Both the position numbers and the translations under genes were made by a program. 64,000 bases of DNA from Georgenia sp. SYP-B2076 (GTDB lineage: Bacteria; Actinomycetota; Actinomycetes; Actinomycetales; Actinomycetaceae), in assembly GCF_003991205.1 (NCBI RefSeq), contig NZ_RXOZ01000006.1:1-64000 (forward strand), read 5' to 3'. A model generated the notes under the pieces. It was not told where the DNA came from, ran no database searches, and worked only from the letters and a program-made list of their open reading frames with translations. Shown here piece after piece: positions 35,295 to 42,846 of the stretch; position 1 is the stretch's first letter; each line of letters starts with the position of its first letter.

Positions 35295-36005
35295 ATGAAC
35301 ACCGAGCGAAGTGACGCGCTGCGGCGTCGTGCAGCGCTGCACGCGGCGCTGGCCGACCCAGCCCGCCTGCAGATCGTCGACACCCTTTCCCTCGGCGACG
35401 CCTCGCCCTCCGAGCTCGCCGAGGCCGTCGGCATGCCGTCGAACCTGCTCGCCCACCACCTGAAGGTGCTCGAGCGTGAGGGCGTCGTCGGCCGCACCCG
35501 GTCCGAGGGCGACAAGCGCCGTTCATACGTCCACCTCGTCCCGGGCGCGCTCGACGACCTCGCCGCCGGCCGGTCGCGGCCGGTGCCGCGGGTGCTGTTC
35601 GTGTGCACCGCCAACTCCGCCCGCTCGCACCTGGCGGCTGCCCTGTGGCGCCAGGCCAGCGAGATCCCCGCCGTCTCGGCCGGCACGCACCCCGCCGAGA
35701 CGATCGCGGCGGGCGCCGTCGACACCGCCCGCCGCCACGACCTGTTGCTGCCCCAGGTCCGGCCCCAGCACGTCGACGGCGTGCGCGCCGACGGTGATCT
35801 CGTCATCACGGTCTGCGACCGCGCGCACGAGGAGCTCGACTTCCCTATCGACGTCCACTGGTCGATCCCGGACCCGATCCCCTCTGGCACCCCGGAAGCG
35901 TTCGACCACGCCCTCGAGGAGATCGGCCGCCGCGTCGGCAACCTCGCCCCCCGCCTGGCCCTGCTCACCAACCCCACCAACCTCGCGCCCGCCGCGACCC
36001 ACTGA
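35295..36005 (+). CDS. ArsR regulator fused to low-molecular-weight-phosphatase-type ArsC
   Basis: A 236-aa two-domain protein. Residues 1-90 form an ArsR-like winged helix (LADPARLQIVDTLSLGDASPSELAE, then MPSNLLAHHLKVLEREGVVGRT). Residues 95-236 form an LMW-PTP domain with P-loop VLFVCTANSARSHLAA (C-x5-R with S) and the acidic DPIPSGTPEAF loop near the C terminus. The ArsR part lacks the usual Cys-x-Cys-x2-Cys arsenite site in the recognition helix, so sensing may involve the fused domain or other residues. First gene of the plus-strand ars operon (fusion, arsC, trxB fragment). Confidence 0.87.
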   Translation: MNTERSDALRRRAALHAALADPARLQIVDTLSLGDASPSELAEAVGMPSNLLAHHLKVLEREGVVGRTRSEGDKRRSYVHLVPGALDDLAAGRSRPVPRVLFVCTANSARSHLAAALWRQASEIPAVSAGTHPAETIAAGAVDTARRHDLLLPQVRPQHVDGVRADGDLVITVCDRAHEELDFPIDVHWSIPDPIPSGTPEAFDHALEEIGRRVGNLAPRLALLTNPTNLAPAATH

Positions 36006-36021
36006 CCCCAAGGAGAACCCC

Positions 36022-36432
36022 ATGTCCGAGCGCCCCAGCGTCATGTTCGTCTGCGTCCACAACGCCGGCCGGTCCCAGATGGCCGCCGCCTGGCTGGCCC
36101 ACCTCGCCCAGGGCGCCATCGAGGTCCGCTCCGCCGGCTCCGCGCCCGCCGACCAGGTCAACCCCGCCGCCGTCGAGGCCATGGCCGAGGTCGGCATCGA
36201 CATCGCCGCCGAGAAGCCCAAGGTGCTGACCACCGAGGCCGTCAAGGAGTCCGACGTCGTCATCACCATGGGCTGCGGCGACGCCTGCCCCATCTTCCCC
36301 GGCAAGCGCTACGAGGACTGGGAGCTGGTGGACCCGGCCGGCAAGAACGTCGACGGCGTGCGTCCCGTCCGTGACGAGATCAAGACCCGCGTCGAGGAGC
36401 TCATCGCCAGCCTCCTGCCCGCCAACGCCTGA
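36022..36432 (+). CDS. arsC: Arsenate reductase (LMW-PTP type, probably mycothiol- or thioredoxin-linked)
   Basis: 136-aa enzyme reducing arsenate to arsenite. P-loop [16 protein letters not shown] holds the attacking Cys (C-x5-R-S). Two more Cys are in [14 protein letters not shown], the position of the Cys pair that relays electrons in thioredoxin-linked ArsC. The acidic loop [10 protein letters not shown] follows. AAGGAG lies 7 bases before the ATG. Actinobacterial relatives include both mycothiol-transferase and thioredoxin-coupled enzymes. The adjacent trxB fragment suggests thioredoxin coupling in the ancestor. Confidence 0.9.
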   Translation: MSERPSVMFVCVHNAGRSQMAAAWLAHLAQGAIEVRSAGSAPADQVNPAAVEAMAEVGIDIAAEKPKVLTTEAVKESDVVITMGCGDACPIFPGKRYEDWELVDPAGKNVDGVRPVRDEIKTRVEELIASLLPANA

Positions 36433-36446
36433 GCGGAGGAGCACCC

Positions 36447-36917
36447 ATGACGCGGGAGACCAGCACGCCCGAGATCCGCGACGTGATCATCGTCGGGTCC
36501 GGCCCGGCCGGGTACACCGCCGCGGTCTACGCCGCGCGTGCGAACCTGCGCCCGATCGTCTTCGCCGGCTCGGTCACCGCCGGCGGGGCGCTGATGAACA
36601 CCACCGAGGTCGAGAACTTCCCCGGCTTCCCCGAGGGCGTCCTCGGCCCGCAGCTGATGGAGAACATGCAGAAGCAGGCCGAGCGCTTCGGCGCCGACGT
36701 CCGCTACGAGGACGTCGTCGCCGTGAACCTGGGCGGCGAGATCAACACCGTGACCACCGACGACGACGAGACCTACTCGGCGCGCGCCGTCATCCTGGCC
36801 AACGGCTCGGCCTACAAGGAGATCGGCCTGCCCGAGGAGAAGCGCCTGTCCGGCCGGGGCGTGTCCTGCGGCAAAGAAATGGCGACCACGCCGAGCAGCA
36901 GGTCGTTGCCGGCCTGA
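36447..36917 (+). pseudogene. trxB: Truncated thioredoxin reductase gene
   Basis: The first 135 codons are a normal thioredoxin reductase: [19 protein letters not shown] for [19 protein letters not shown], and up to [12 protein letters not shown]. There the intact protein continues WCATCDGFFF, with the redox CxxC. Here the sequence changes to [15 protein letters not shown] and stops at 156 aa, against about 310 normally. The active-site Cys pair and NADPH domain are gone, so it cannot function. It starts 14 bp after arsC, in the ars operon. The break probably marks a deletion or recombination junction near 36,870. Confidence 0.88.
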
Positions 36918-36970
36918 ACAGAACTCCTTCAGTTGTGCGGTCGCGGTGTGGCTGCGTCGCTTGCCGAGCA

Positions 36971-37696
36971 TCATCTCTGTCGGGCAGGGATGCGCAGGTG
37001 GCCGTGCAGCCCGGTCAGAAGGATGTCGAGGCCTTGTTCGAGCTCGGTGGCGCCGTCGTAGTCGGCCAGCGAGGAGGCGAGCTGCCGTACGTGGGGGAAC
37101 TCCCTCGGCGGGAGCCGGTGCAGGCCGAGTCGGAGGAGGTCGTCGCTCTCCTCGGGGTGGGCGACCACCTCTTGCAGCTCCGTGAGGACGTGACCGTAGA
37201 GGAATCCGAAGTAGGCCCGGTAGACGTGCAGCGCGCCTTCGGGTGAGAAGCCGGCGTCGACCAACAGCGCCAGGAGCATCTCGAGAGGGCGCAGGGTGCC
37301 GAGCGGGCGAAGGCCGAGGGGCGTCGACAGCGGCCGCGTGACCAGGAGTGGCACCACGTGGGGGTGCGCGAGCGCGAGGCTGCGGAACTCGTGCGCGGTT
37401 CGCCGAAGCTGAGCCTCCCAGTCAGGCCCGTCGGGAGAGATCACCAGATCGGCGATGACGATCTCCACGACACCGTCGAGCAACGCGTCCCGGCTGGCCG
37501 CGTAGCGGTACAGCGCCATCGCGTTGCAGCCCAGCTCTCGCGCCAATCGGCGCATCGTCAGCGCGTCGACACCTTCGGCGTCCACGAGACTGAGCGCGGC
37601 CGCGAGCACCCGTTCCCGGCTCAACGGCTCACGCTCACTTCGCGGGGCGCCCTGCTGCGACGCTCCCCCATCATCGGGCTTTCGTGACTTGGGCAC
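36971..37696 (-). CDS. TetR-family transcriptional repressor
   Basis: 241 aa. The N-terminal HTH reads RERVLAAALSLVDAEGVDALTMRRLARELGCNAMALYRY, here in two parts: helix 1 RVLAAALSLVDAEGVDALTM and recognition region RRLARELGCNAMALYRYAAS. A helical ligand-binding domain of the TetR_C type follows. The GTG start at 37696 is fixed by AAGGAG 4 bp upstream; an earlier in-frame ATG would add 28 residues across the operator and is rejected. It is probably self-controlled through the 23-bp inverted repeat at 37751. The regulated gene is not obvious: the divergent neighbour is a STAS protein, the convergent one the broken trxB. Confidence 0.85.
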   Translation of the reverse strand: MPKSRKPDDGGASQQGAPRSEREPLSRERVLAAALSLVDAEGVDALTMRRLARELGCNAMALYRYAASRDALLDGVVEIVIADLVISPDGPDWEAQLRRTAHEFRSLALAHPHVVPLLVTRPLSTPLGLRPLGTLRPLEMLLALLVDAGFSPEGALHVYRAYFGFLYGHVLTELQEVVAHPEESDDLLRLGLHRLPPREFPHVRQLASSLADYDGATELEQGLDILLTGLHGHLRIPARQR

Positions 37697-37750
37697 TGCA
37701 CTCCTTACCGAACCGCTCGGGACCCACCATCGAAAAGTGGCCGCACTTGC

Positions 37751-37773
37751 GTAAGTGTACAGCGTAGACTTAC
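37751..37773. promoter_or_regulatory. TetR-type operator
   Basis: Inverted repeat GTAAGTGTA-N5-TAGACTTAC: 9-bp arms with a single mismatch, 23 bp overall. It lies 55 bp before the tetR start and about 190 bp before the STAS gene, in a locally AT-richer segment. Size, symmetry and place are typical for a TetR repressor site. Confidence 0.75.
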
Positions 37774-37964
37774 AGTGCAATCAACGCGTGATACCACGCT
37801 CCGCCAGTGGGCACCGACCCGCTCAGCACTACTCACAAGTTCCGCGTCCTGCCTGGCCCCAGCCGAAGACGGACTTGACGGAAAACGCTTTTACCGTGCA
37901 TGGACTCGCGTCCATCGCCTATACCAACCGACGTGGACTGCCCACCTCGGGAAAAGAGGCCACC

Positions 37965-38429
37965 ATGGCTGCCAGCTCCGCGCCCCCCCAGCCCGAACCC
38001 GGCACCGTCGCGCTGCTCGTCTTGAAGGATCGTGTCCGTCTCGTGCTCGCCGGCGAGCACGACCTGGCCACCAAGGCAGAGCTGCACGAAGCCGTCCGGG
38101 AGGCCGTGCGGTACGGCCGGCCAGTCGAGGTCGATACCCGCCACGTCACGTTCATGGACTCCTCAGCCATCGCCACTCTCAGCCGGCTCATCCAGCACAC
38201 GAACGACCGCCCCATCTTCATCAGCCCGCCCGACGTCGTCCGCTTCCTGCTCGACGTCACCCAGATCGCCGAGCTCGTCGAGCTCATCGACCACGACGGC
38301 GATCTCCCCGCGACCACCACCGGCGAGCCCACGCCGCTGGCCGATGCCGGCCTCAGGCAGATGGCTGCCTCCGGGCCGCACGCGCCACCCGCCCGCGAAG
38401 CCGGAACCCACGACGACGGCTTCATCTGA
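37965..38429 (+). CDS. STAS-domain anti-sigma-factor antagonist-like protein
   Basis: 154 aa with a central STAS domain: VRLVLAGEHDLATKAELHEAV and HVTFMDSSAIATLSRLI, where DSS is the phosphorylation site in SpoIIAA/RsbV-type anti-anti-sigma factors. The C-terminal 45 residues are polar and probably disordered. GAAAAGAGG lies 5 bp before the ATG. The kinase/anti-sigma partner is not nearby. Likely role: partner switching in stress or envelope signalling. Confidence 0.82.
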   Translation: MAASSAPPQPEPGTVALLVLKDRVRLVLAGEHDLATKAELHEAVREAVRYGRPVEVDTRHVTFMDSSAIATLSRLIQHTNDRPIFISPPDVVRFLLDVTQIAELVELIDHDGDLPATTTGEPTPLADAGLRQMAASGPHAPPAREAGTHDDGFI

Positions 38430-38440
38430 CTTGACCGAAG

Positions 38441-38560
38441 ATGCGCCCACGGTCATGCAGACAGGCGGTAAGCCGCACGCGACGGGCCGGGACCAGCAGG
38501 CTCGCCGTGGCCGCCGTGGCCGCCGTCGGCATCATCATCTTCAAATCTCGCCGTTCGTGA
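38441..38560 (+). CDS. Possible small membrane peptide (39 aa)
   Basis: An ATG at 38441 opens a 39-codon frame with an Arg-rich N terminus (MRPRSCRQAVSRTRRAGTS), one hydrophobic segment (LAVAAVAAVGIIIF) and a basic end (KSRRS). This is the shape of a single-span membrane peptide. The ribosome site is weak and no family is recognised, so it may be chance. It begins 12 bp after the STAS stop. Confidence 0.3.
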   Translation: MRPRSCRQAVSRTRRAGTSRLAVAAVAAVGIIIFKSRRS

Positions 38561-38912
38561 ACTCGGTGAACCCCGACGACGGTGCCGACCCCCGAGCCGG
38601 TCACGAGACCGACTCCGTCGCCCCCTTCGTCCGCCTACCTCGGCCTGCGCCTACACCCTGGCGTACGCGGCCAAGCGGGCCCGCCGCGGTCAGCACCGCG
38701 GCCGCACCCTCGTCACGATGGCCATCGGCATCGCGGCGACCCTCCAGTGCCTCCGTGCGACGAGCACACCGACAACTACACGCACGAGCTACCGCAGTCA
38801 CTGACACACGAGGGGGCGCCTCGCCGTGGCCTCTCTTCCTGCGGCGAGCGGCAGAAAGAGCCGCTCGCCTCGGTCTCTTGCCGACAATCCCTGATCAGAA
38901 AAGGCGCTACCT
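38561..38912. other. Intergenic region before the lipid kinase, no confident gene
   Basis: About 350 bp. One frame between about 38640 and 38790 encodes AYTLAYAAKRARRGQ and VTMAIGIAATLQCLR, which look protein-like, but no start codon with a ribosome site fits and the frame is short. It may be a decayed small gene. Confidence 0.35.
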
Positions 38913-39938
38913 GTGGATACGAATCTCAATGAAGGCGCGCACGCCGCCGCGGGTGCTGGCGCGGTGAGCGACCACCCTGAGCCCGCCGACCGGCAGCGCG
39001 TCAAGCACGGCGGGCCCCTGCGCACGGCGGTCGTGGTCAACCCGGCGCGGGTCGAGGGCCTGCGCGGCCTTCGCGCCACCATTGAAGAGGCGCTGGCTGA
39101 GGCCGGCTGGCCGGGCCCCCTGTGGTTCGAGACGACACCGGAGGATCCCGGCGCCGGCCAAGCCCGCCGCGCCGTCGCAGAAGGCGCCGAGGTCGTCTTC
39201 GTCAGCGGCGGAGACGGCACCGTCCGCTCGTGCGTCGAGGGCCTCGCCGGTACCGAGGCCGCACTGGCCGTGCTCCCCGCCGGCACAGGCAACCTCCTGG
39301 CGACGAACCTCGGCCTGCCCGACGACCCCACCGAAGGTGTGCGGCTCGCCGTCGAACGCGGACGCCACCTCCTCGACATAGGCGAGGTCGACGGCCAGGC
39401 CTTCGCCGTTATGGCCGGCATGGGATTCGACGCCAAGCTGCTCGAGGACGCCTCGACCACCCTCAAGGCCCGCATCGGACCACTGGCCTACGTGCTCTCT
39501 GCTCTCAAGCACCTCCGCGACCGCCCGATGCGCGTCAAGATCCGCATCAATGACGGCCCACCCCTCCGCCGACGCGCACGTTCCGTCATCATCGGCAACG
39601 TCGGCCGCCTCCAAGGCGGCGTCCGACTCCTCGCCAACGCCGAACCGGACAACGGCCAGCTCGACGTCGCCATCCTCACCCCCCGCCACCTCGCCCACTG
39701 GGCGGCCCTCGCCTGGGGCGTCCTCCGCCGACACGAACACGTGCCCCGGATGGAGGTCCTGCGCGGCTCACACATCACGGTCACCAGCGACCGCGACCAG
39801 CCCTGCCAGCTCGACGGCGACATCATCGAACCACGTCAAACCCTCGCGGTAACGGTACGACCCGCAGCGCTGTGGCTGTGCGTCTACCAACCCGACCGCA
39901 GCCCCGACCTCACGGAAGGCTCACCCAAGAAGCGCTAG
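38913..39938 (+). CDS. Diacylglycerol-kinase-family lipid kinase
   Basis: 341-aa member of the DAGK catalytic family (DgkB/YegS type). Seen: TAVVVNPARVEGL near residue 38, the nucleotide motif VVFVSGGDGTVRSCVEGL, VLPAGTGNLLATNLGLP, and GMGFDAKLLED. The C-terminal beta-sandwich has QLDVAILTP and QLDGDII. Phosphorylates diacylglycerol or a similar lipid at the membrane. The GTG start is the first in-frame codon after the intergenic gap; a start at AVSDHPE region is less likely. Function in this context unknown. Confidence 0.87.
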   Translation: MDTNLNEGAHAAAGAGAVSDHPEPADRQRVKHGGPLRTAVVVNPARVEGLRGLRATIEEALAEAGWPGPLWFETTPEDPGAGQARRAVAEGAEVVFVSGGDGTVRSCVEGLAGTEAALAVLPAGTGNLLATNLGLPDDPTEGVRLAVERGRHLLDIGEVDGQAFAVMAGMGFDAKLLEDASTTLKARIGPLAYVLSALKHLRDRPMRVKIRINDGPPLRRRARSVIIGNVGRLQGGVRLLANAEPDNGQLDVAILTPRHLAHWAALAWGVLRRHEHVPRMEVLRGSHITVTSDRDQPCQLDGDIIEPRQTLAVTVRPAALWLCVYQPDRSPDLTEGSPKKR

Positions 39939-40255
39939 CGCCGCCGACCACGCCGTCACAGTGAACCGCCCCAGGTTCTCTGCCGCCCTCATATGGGTTG
40001 CGGCTCTCGGTTGAGGGCCTCGTAGTGGGCGTCTGTCGGGGTCCCATGGGCGGCCTGTCCGTGGTGCCGGGGAGCTCCCGGCAGGACTACGTGCAGTGCG
40101 CTGCGACCACCGCTGCATAGCCGCCCAGCAGAGCAACCAGCACAGTCGGCCCCGAGCGCGCCCGCCTGAAAACCGGCATAGATCCCAAGACTGTCGTCAG
40201 AGTTTGAGCACCCAAGGATCGCTAGGTAGAGGTGACGCCCCGCAGACGACGCTTG
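39939..40255. other. Intergenic region upstream of the GntR-controlled operon
   Basis: About 317 bp with no supported gene on either strand. It probably holds the promoter of the membrane-protein/GntR operon at its right end, next to the two operator copies. Confidence 0.5.
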
Positions 40256-40279
40256 TTTGTGTCGAACTCTTGACACAAA
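40256..40279. promoter_or_regulatory. GntR-family operator, copy 1
   Basis: Perfect inverted repeat TTTGTGTC-N8-GACACAAA, 85 bp before the membrane-protein gene whose operon ends in a YtrA-type GntR regulator. A second copy with the same geometry lies 47 bp downstream. Confidence 0.7.
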
Positions 40280-40302
40280 TGCCACGGCGAAGCCACCCTG
40301 TG

Positions 40303-40326
40303 TTTGTCGCAAACATGTGACACAAA
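40303..40326. promoter_or_regulatory. GntR-family operator, copy 2
   Basis: TTTGTCGC-N8-GACACAAA. The right arm is identical to that of copy 1 and the left arm matches at five of eight positions. It ends 15 bp before the membrane-protein start, so a bound repressor would block the promoter or translation start region. Confidence 0.6.
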
Positions 40327-40340
40327 TGATCGGGGTGTCT

Positions 40341-41219
40341 ATGTCACTGCTAGTCCTTCTGGTCCTCATCGGCGGACCCTTGCTGGTGACGGTGATCGCA
40401 CTAGCCGCACAGTCGTTGAGCCGCGGACGCATCGACACGCGCCAGGAGTGGAAGTGGGTTCGCCTGACGTGGGCTTCCGCCCTTGTCGTCGGCGGCGTGG
40501 CCGCATGGCTAGTCAACGGCAGCCTTGACCTTGGCCGGGGGACGATGCTGGTCCCCGCCGTACTGGGTCTCTTCGTCGTCGCCGGGGTGGGCCTCGCCGA
40601 GACCGTGGTGCGACCGCAGCGTCCGACCGGTCCCCGTACTGCTTCGCTTGCTCCTCGGCAGGTGTTCGACTACCTGCCGCGGGCACTCACCACCGCAGTT
40701 GGGGGCATCACAGCGCTGCACCTTGCCACCCTGGCATTGACCACGGCGTCTGCCTCCACGGACGACATGGGACGAGCCGGACGGCAGATCGCAGCCCAGT
40801 GCGGCAACACCGGCAGCGGAGCCGGTCCCTACCCGGGCAGCTTCTACTCCGTCCCACTCACAATGCTGCTCCTAGTCATCGGCCTGGCCACCGTGGCAGC
40901 GCTGATGGCTGTCGTGCGCCGGCCGCGCGGCTTCGCGCCCGACGACGTGGGGGACGACGTATTGCGTCTGCGGTCCACGACACGGGTTCTGGCTGCGGCA
41001 GGTGCAGCCGTGGCTGCCAGCCACGTAGGCATCGCATTCTTCGCCGGGACGGCACTGCTCAGGATGGATTGCCAACGCGCCTGGATGGACCCGGTCGGCT
41101 GGGTACTGGTGGCGACCATGCCCGCAGCCCTGCTGCTGCTTGGCTGGTTCCTCGGCCGGATCGTCGTCCCCGGAGTACTCCCCACTCCCTCACCTGCCCA
41201 CCCAGCGGAGACGCTGTGA
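40341..41219 (+). CDS. Multispanning membrane protein of a GntR-controlled operon
   Basis: 292 aa with about seven hydrophobic helices: LLVLLVLIGGPLLVTVIALAA, ASALVVGGVAAWLV, MLVPAVLGLFVVAGVGL, TTAVGGITALHLATLAL, LTMLLLVIGLATVAALMAVV, VLAAAGAAVAASHVGIAFF, and WVLVATMPAALLLLGWFLG. No enzyme or transporter motif is seen. Start chosen at MSLLVLL, preceded by GGGGTG; an ATG 15 bp earlier is possible. Overlaps the gntR start by 4 bp. The layout resembles ytr-type operons in which a YtrA regulator controls membrane-stress proteins. Confidence 0.75.
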   Translation: MSLLVLLVLIGGPLLVTVIALAAQSLSRGRIDTRQEWKWVRLTWASALVVGGVAAWLVNGSLDLGRGTMLVPAVLGLFVVAGVGLAETVVRPQRPTGPRTASLAPRQVFDYLPRALTTAVGGITALHLATLALTTASASTDDMGRAGRQIAAQCGNTGSGAGPYPGSFYSVPLTMLLLVIGLATVAALMAVVRRPRGFAPDDVGDDVLRLRSTTRVLAAAGAAVAASHVGIAFFAGTALLRMDCQRAWMDPVGWVLVATMPAALLLLGWFLGRIVVPGVLPTPSPAHPAETL

Positions 41220-41590
41220 GCCTCGTCCTCACCCTCGACCCTGACGACCCGACTCCACCGTACGAGCAACTGCGGCGCCAGCTCGCGGACCTGATCACGG
41301 CGGGACAGCTCGGTCCCGGCGATCGACTGCCCCCGCTGCGCCAGCTCGCCGGCGACCTCGGGGTCGCCGTCGGCACGGTCGCGCGCACCTACCGTGAGCT
41401 CGAGCAAGAGGGACTGCTCACCTCTCGTCGCGGCGGCGGCACCCGCGTGGCCACGACCGGACGGGCACCCGCCATGGACCGGCGCCAACTGCTCGGTGGC
41501 ATGGCGGCGGACTTCGTCGCCCGTGCCCGAGGCCTGGGATTCACCGACGAAGAGATCGTCCTCGCCCTGGATCGCCAACTCGCCTTGTAG
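41216..41590 (+). CDS. GntR-family regulator, YtrA type
   Basis: 124-aa regulator with the N-terminal GntR winged helix (PPYEQLRRQLADLITAGQL, then GDRLPPLRQLAGDLGVAVGT and VARTYRELEQEGLLTSRRGGGT) and a short C-terminal helical dimer domain instead of a large ligand domain. This is the YtrA subfamily. Starts with GTG inside the upstream stop (GTGA), so it is co-translated with the membrane protein and probably represses the operon through the twin repeats at 40256 and 40303. Confidence 0.88.
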   Translation: MSLVLTLDPDDPTPPYEQLRRQLADLITAGQLGPGDRLPPLRQLAGDLGVAVGTVARTYRELEQEGLLTSRRGGGTRVATTGRAPAMDRRQLLGGMAADFVARARGLGFTDEEIVLALDRQLAL

Positions 41591-41781
41591 CGTCCGATAA
41601 AAGGACAGTCGCGTCGATCGGACACGAGCACGGCCTGCGCCGTCGGTCACTTCGGTTCGGCCGACCTAGGCGACGAGGCTGGGTCGTTCTGCGCGGGCTC
41701 GGCGGTGGCTGAAGCCTCGGCGTGCAGCGGCATTGCGCACGTCGGTCGGCCATGGCGCGAGCGAGACCGTGGCAAGCCGGC

Positions 41782-42750
41782 TCAGCTCAGGGCGGGTTCG
41801 AAGTCCTCACGCAGGGGTTTTGGCAAATCCAGGGCGTACTTCTCGGCCAGGAACCGGGTCTGGCAGTACTTCTGTGCGTCGCTGGTGACCTGGCCGAGCA
41901 GATGCGAGTTCGTGCCCGCCCCGACAACCGAACTGACGAACGGCAGAGCCTTGGCGACGTGCTGCACCGGGACATGAGCGCGGGGATACCACTGCTTCAT
42001 CAGCCTCTCCAAAGCGGCGACGAGCTTCTGATCGTCACGGAGCTTCCGGCTCCACCGCACGCGCCCCCGGATCGCCCGCGCGGCCTCAGCCGTCTCCTTC
42101 GTAGCCTTGGCCTTGGCCCCCTGGGCGATGAAGGACCTGGTGATGATCTGCTGGATGAACTCCTGCTCCTCCGGGTCGCGAGCGTCGATCCCGTAGGAAT
42201 GGGCAACCCTCGTGGCGATGGCGGTGCTCATGATGTGGATGACCACCAGGTCTGCGCTGATCGCGATCGCTGCACCGACCCCGGGTGCGGGAATCAGAGT
42301 GAGCAGCCCTAGGGATGCGCCTTCAACGGCGCCGACGGTGCGCCATTTCAGCGCAGTGCGGGTGAGAAGGGCGTCGCAGGCTTTCAGGTCGAGGGTGCGC
42401 AGGTCGTTGATCGAGTCGATCTGGTGACCGTGTTTGCGGGCCAGTTTGACGACCCCCTTGGGGTCCATAAGCTCCTGGCTCCACTCAGAGATGAGTTCAA
42501 GCAGGTGGGTCACGCCCTTGACGGTCGGCATGATCGCGGTGTCCGCGGCCCATCCGGCCGCGCCCTTGACCGGGGTTGGAGTGACTTCCAGGATCTTCCG
42601 GCCGGCCTTGGTCGCTGTGGCGACGACGGTGTTTCCTGCGTCGGTGAGCCAGTCGGGCATCTGAGGCAGTTGGCGCCGATTGGCGCGCTTGATCCAGTGG
42701 CTATTGAGTGAGGCCCAGGCTCGGGCTTCGTAGTCGCTCATGGTTGCCAT
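41782..42750 (-). CDS. EcsC-family protein
   Basis: 322-aa protein of the EcsC family: MATMSDYEARAWASLNSHW at the start, then VKGVTHLLELISEWSQELMD, GASLGLLTLIPAPGVGAA (hydrophobic, Gly-rich), VVIHIMSTAIATRVAHSYGI and ALPFVSSVVGAGTNSHLLGQV. The family is named after a gene next to a Bacillus ABC transporter; its molecular role is unclear. Start ATG at 42750 has AAGGAG 9 bp upstream; ATGs 9 bp either side are less well placed. It is a lone gene, next to an IS element. Confidence 0.82.
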   Translation of the reverse strand: MATMSDYEARAWASLNSHWIKRANRRQLPQMPDWLTDAGNTVVATATKAGRKILEVTPTPVKGAAGWAADTAIMPTVKGVTHLLELISEWSQELMDPKGVVKLARKHGHQIDSINDLRTLDLKACDALLTRTALKWRTVGAVEGASLGLLTLIPAPGVGAAIAISADLVVIHIMSTAIATRVAHSYGIDARDPEEQEFIQQIITRSFIAQGAKAKATKETAEAARAIRGRVRWSRKLRDDQKLVAALERLMKQWYPRAHVPVQHVAKALPFVSSVVGAGTNSHLLGQVTSDAQKYCQTRFLAEKYALDLPKPLREDFEPALS

Positions 42751-42846
42751 CGCGACCATCTCCTTGTAAGCCGTGACCGTCCGTATGGCTCTCATCATGC
42801 CTGTCAGGTCCGGATCTCGGTGCTGCTTCGTCGACCTAGCCGTCTC

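Noticed and set aside
38640-38790. A short protein-like frame before the lipid kinase (AYTLAYAAKRARRGQ...)
   Set aside because: No suitable start codon and too short to judge; may be a decayed gene.
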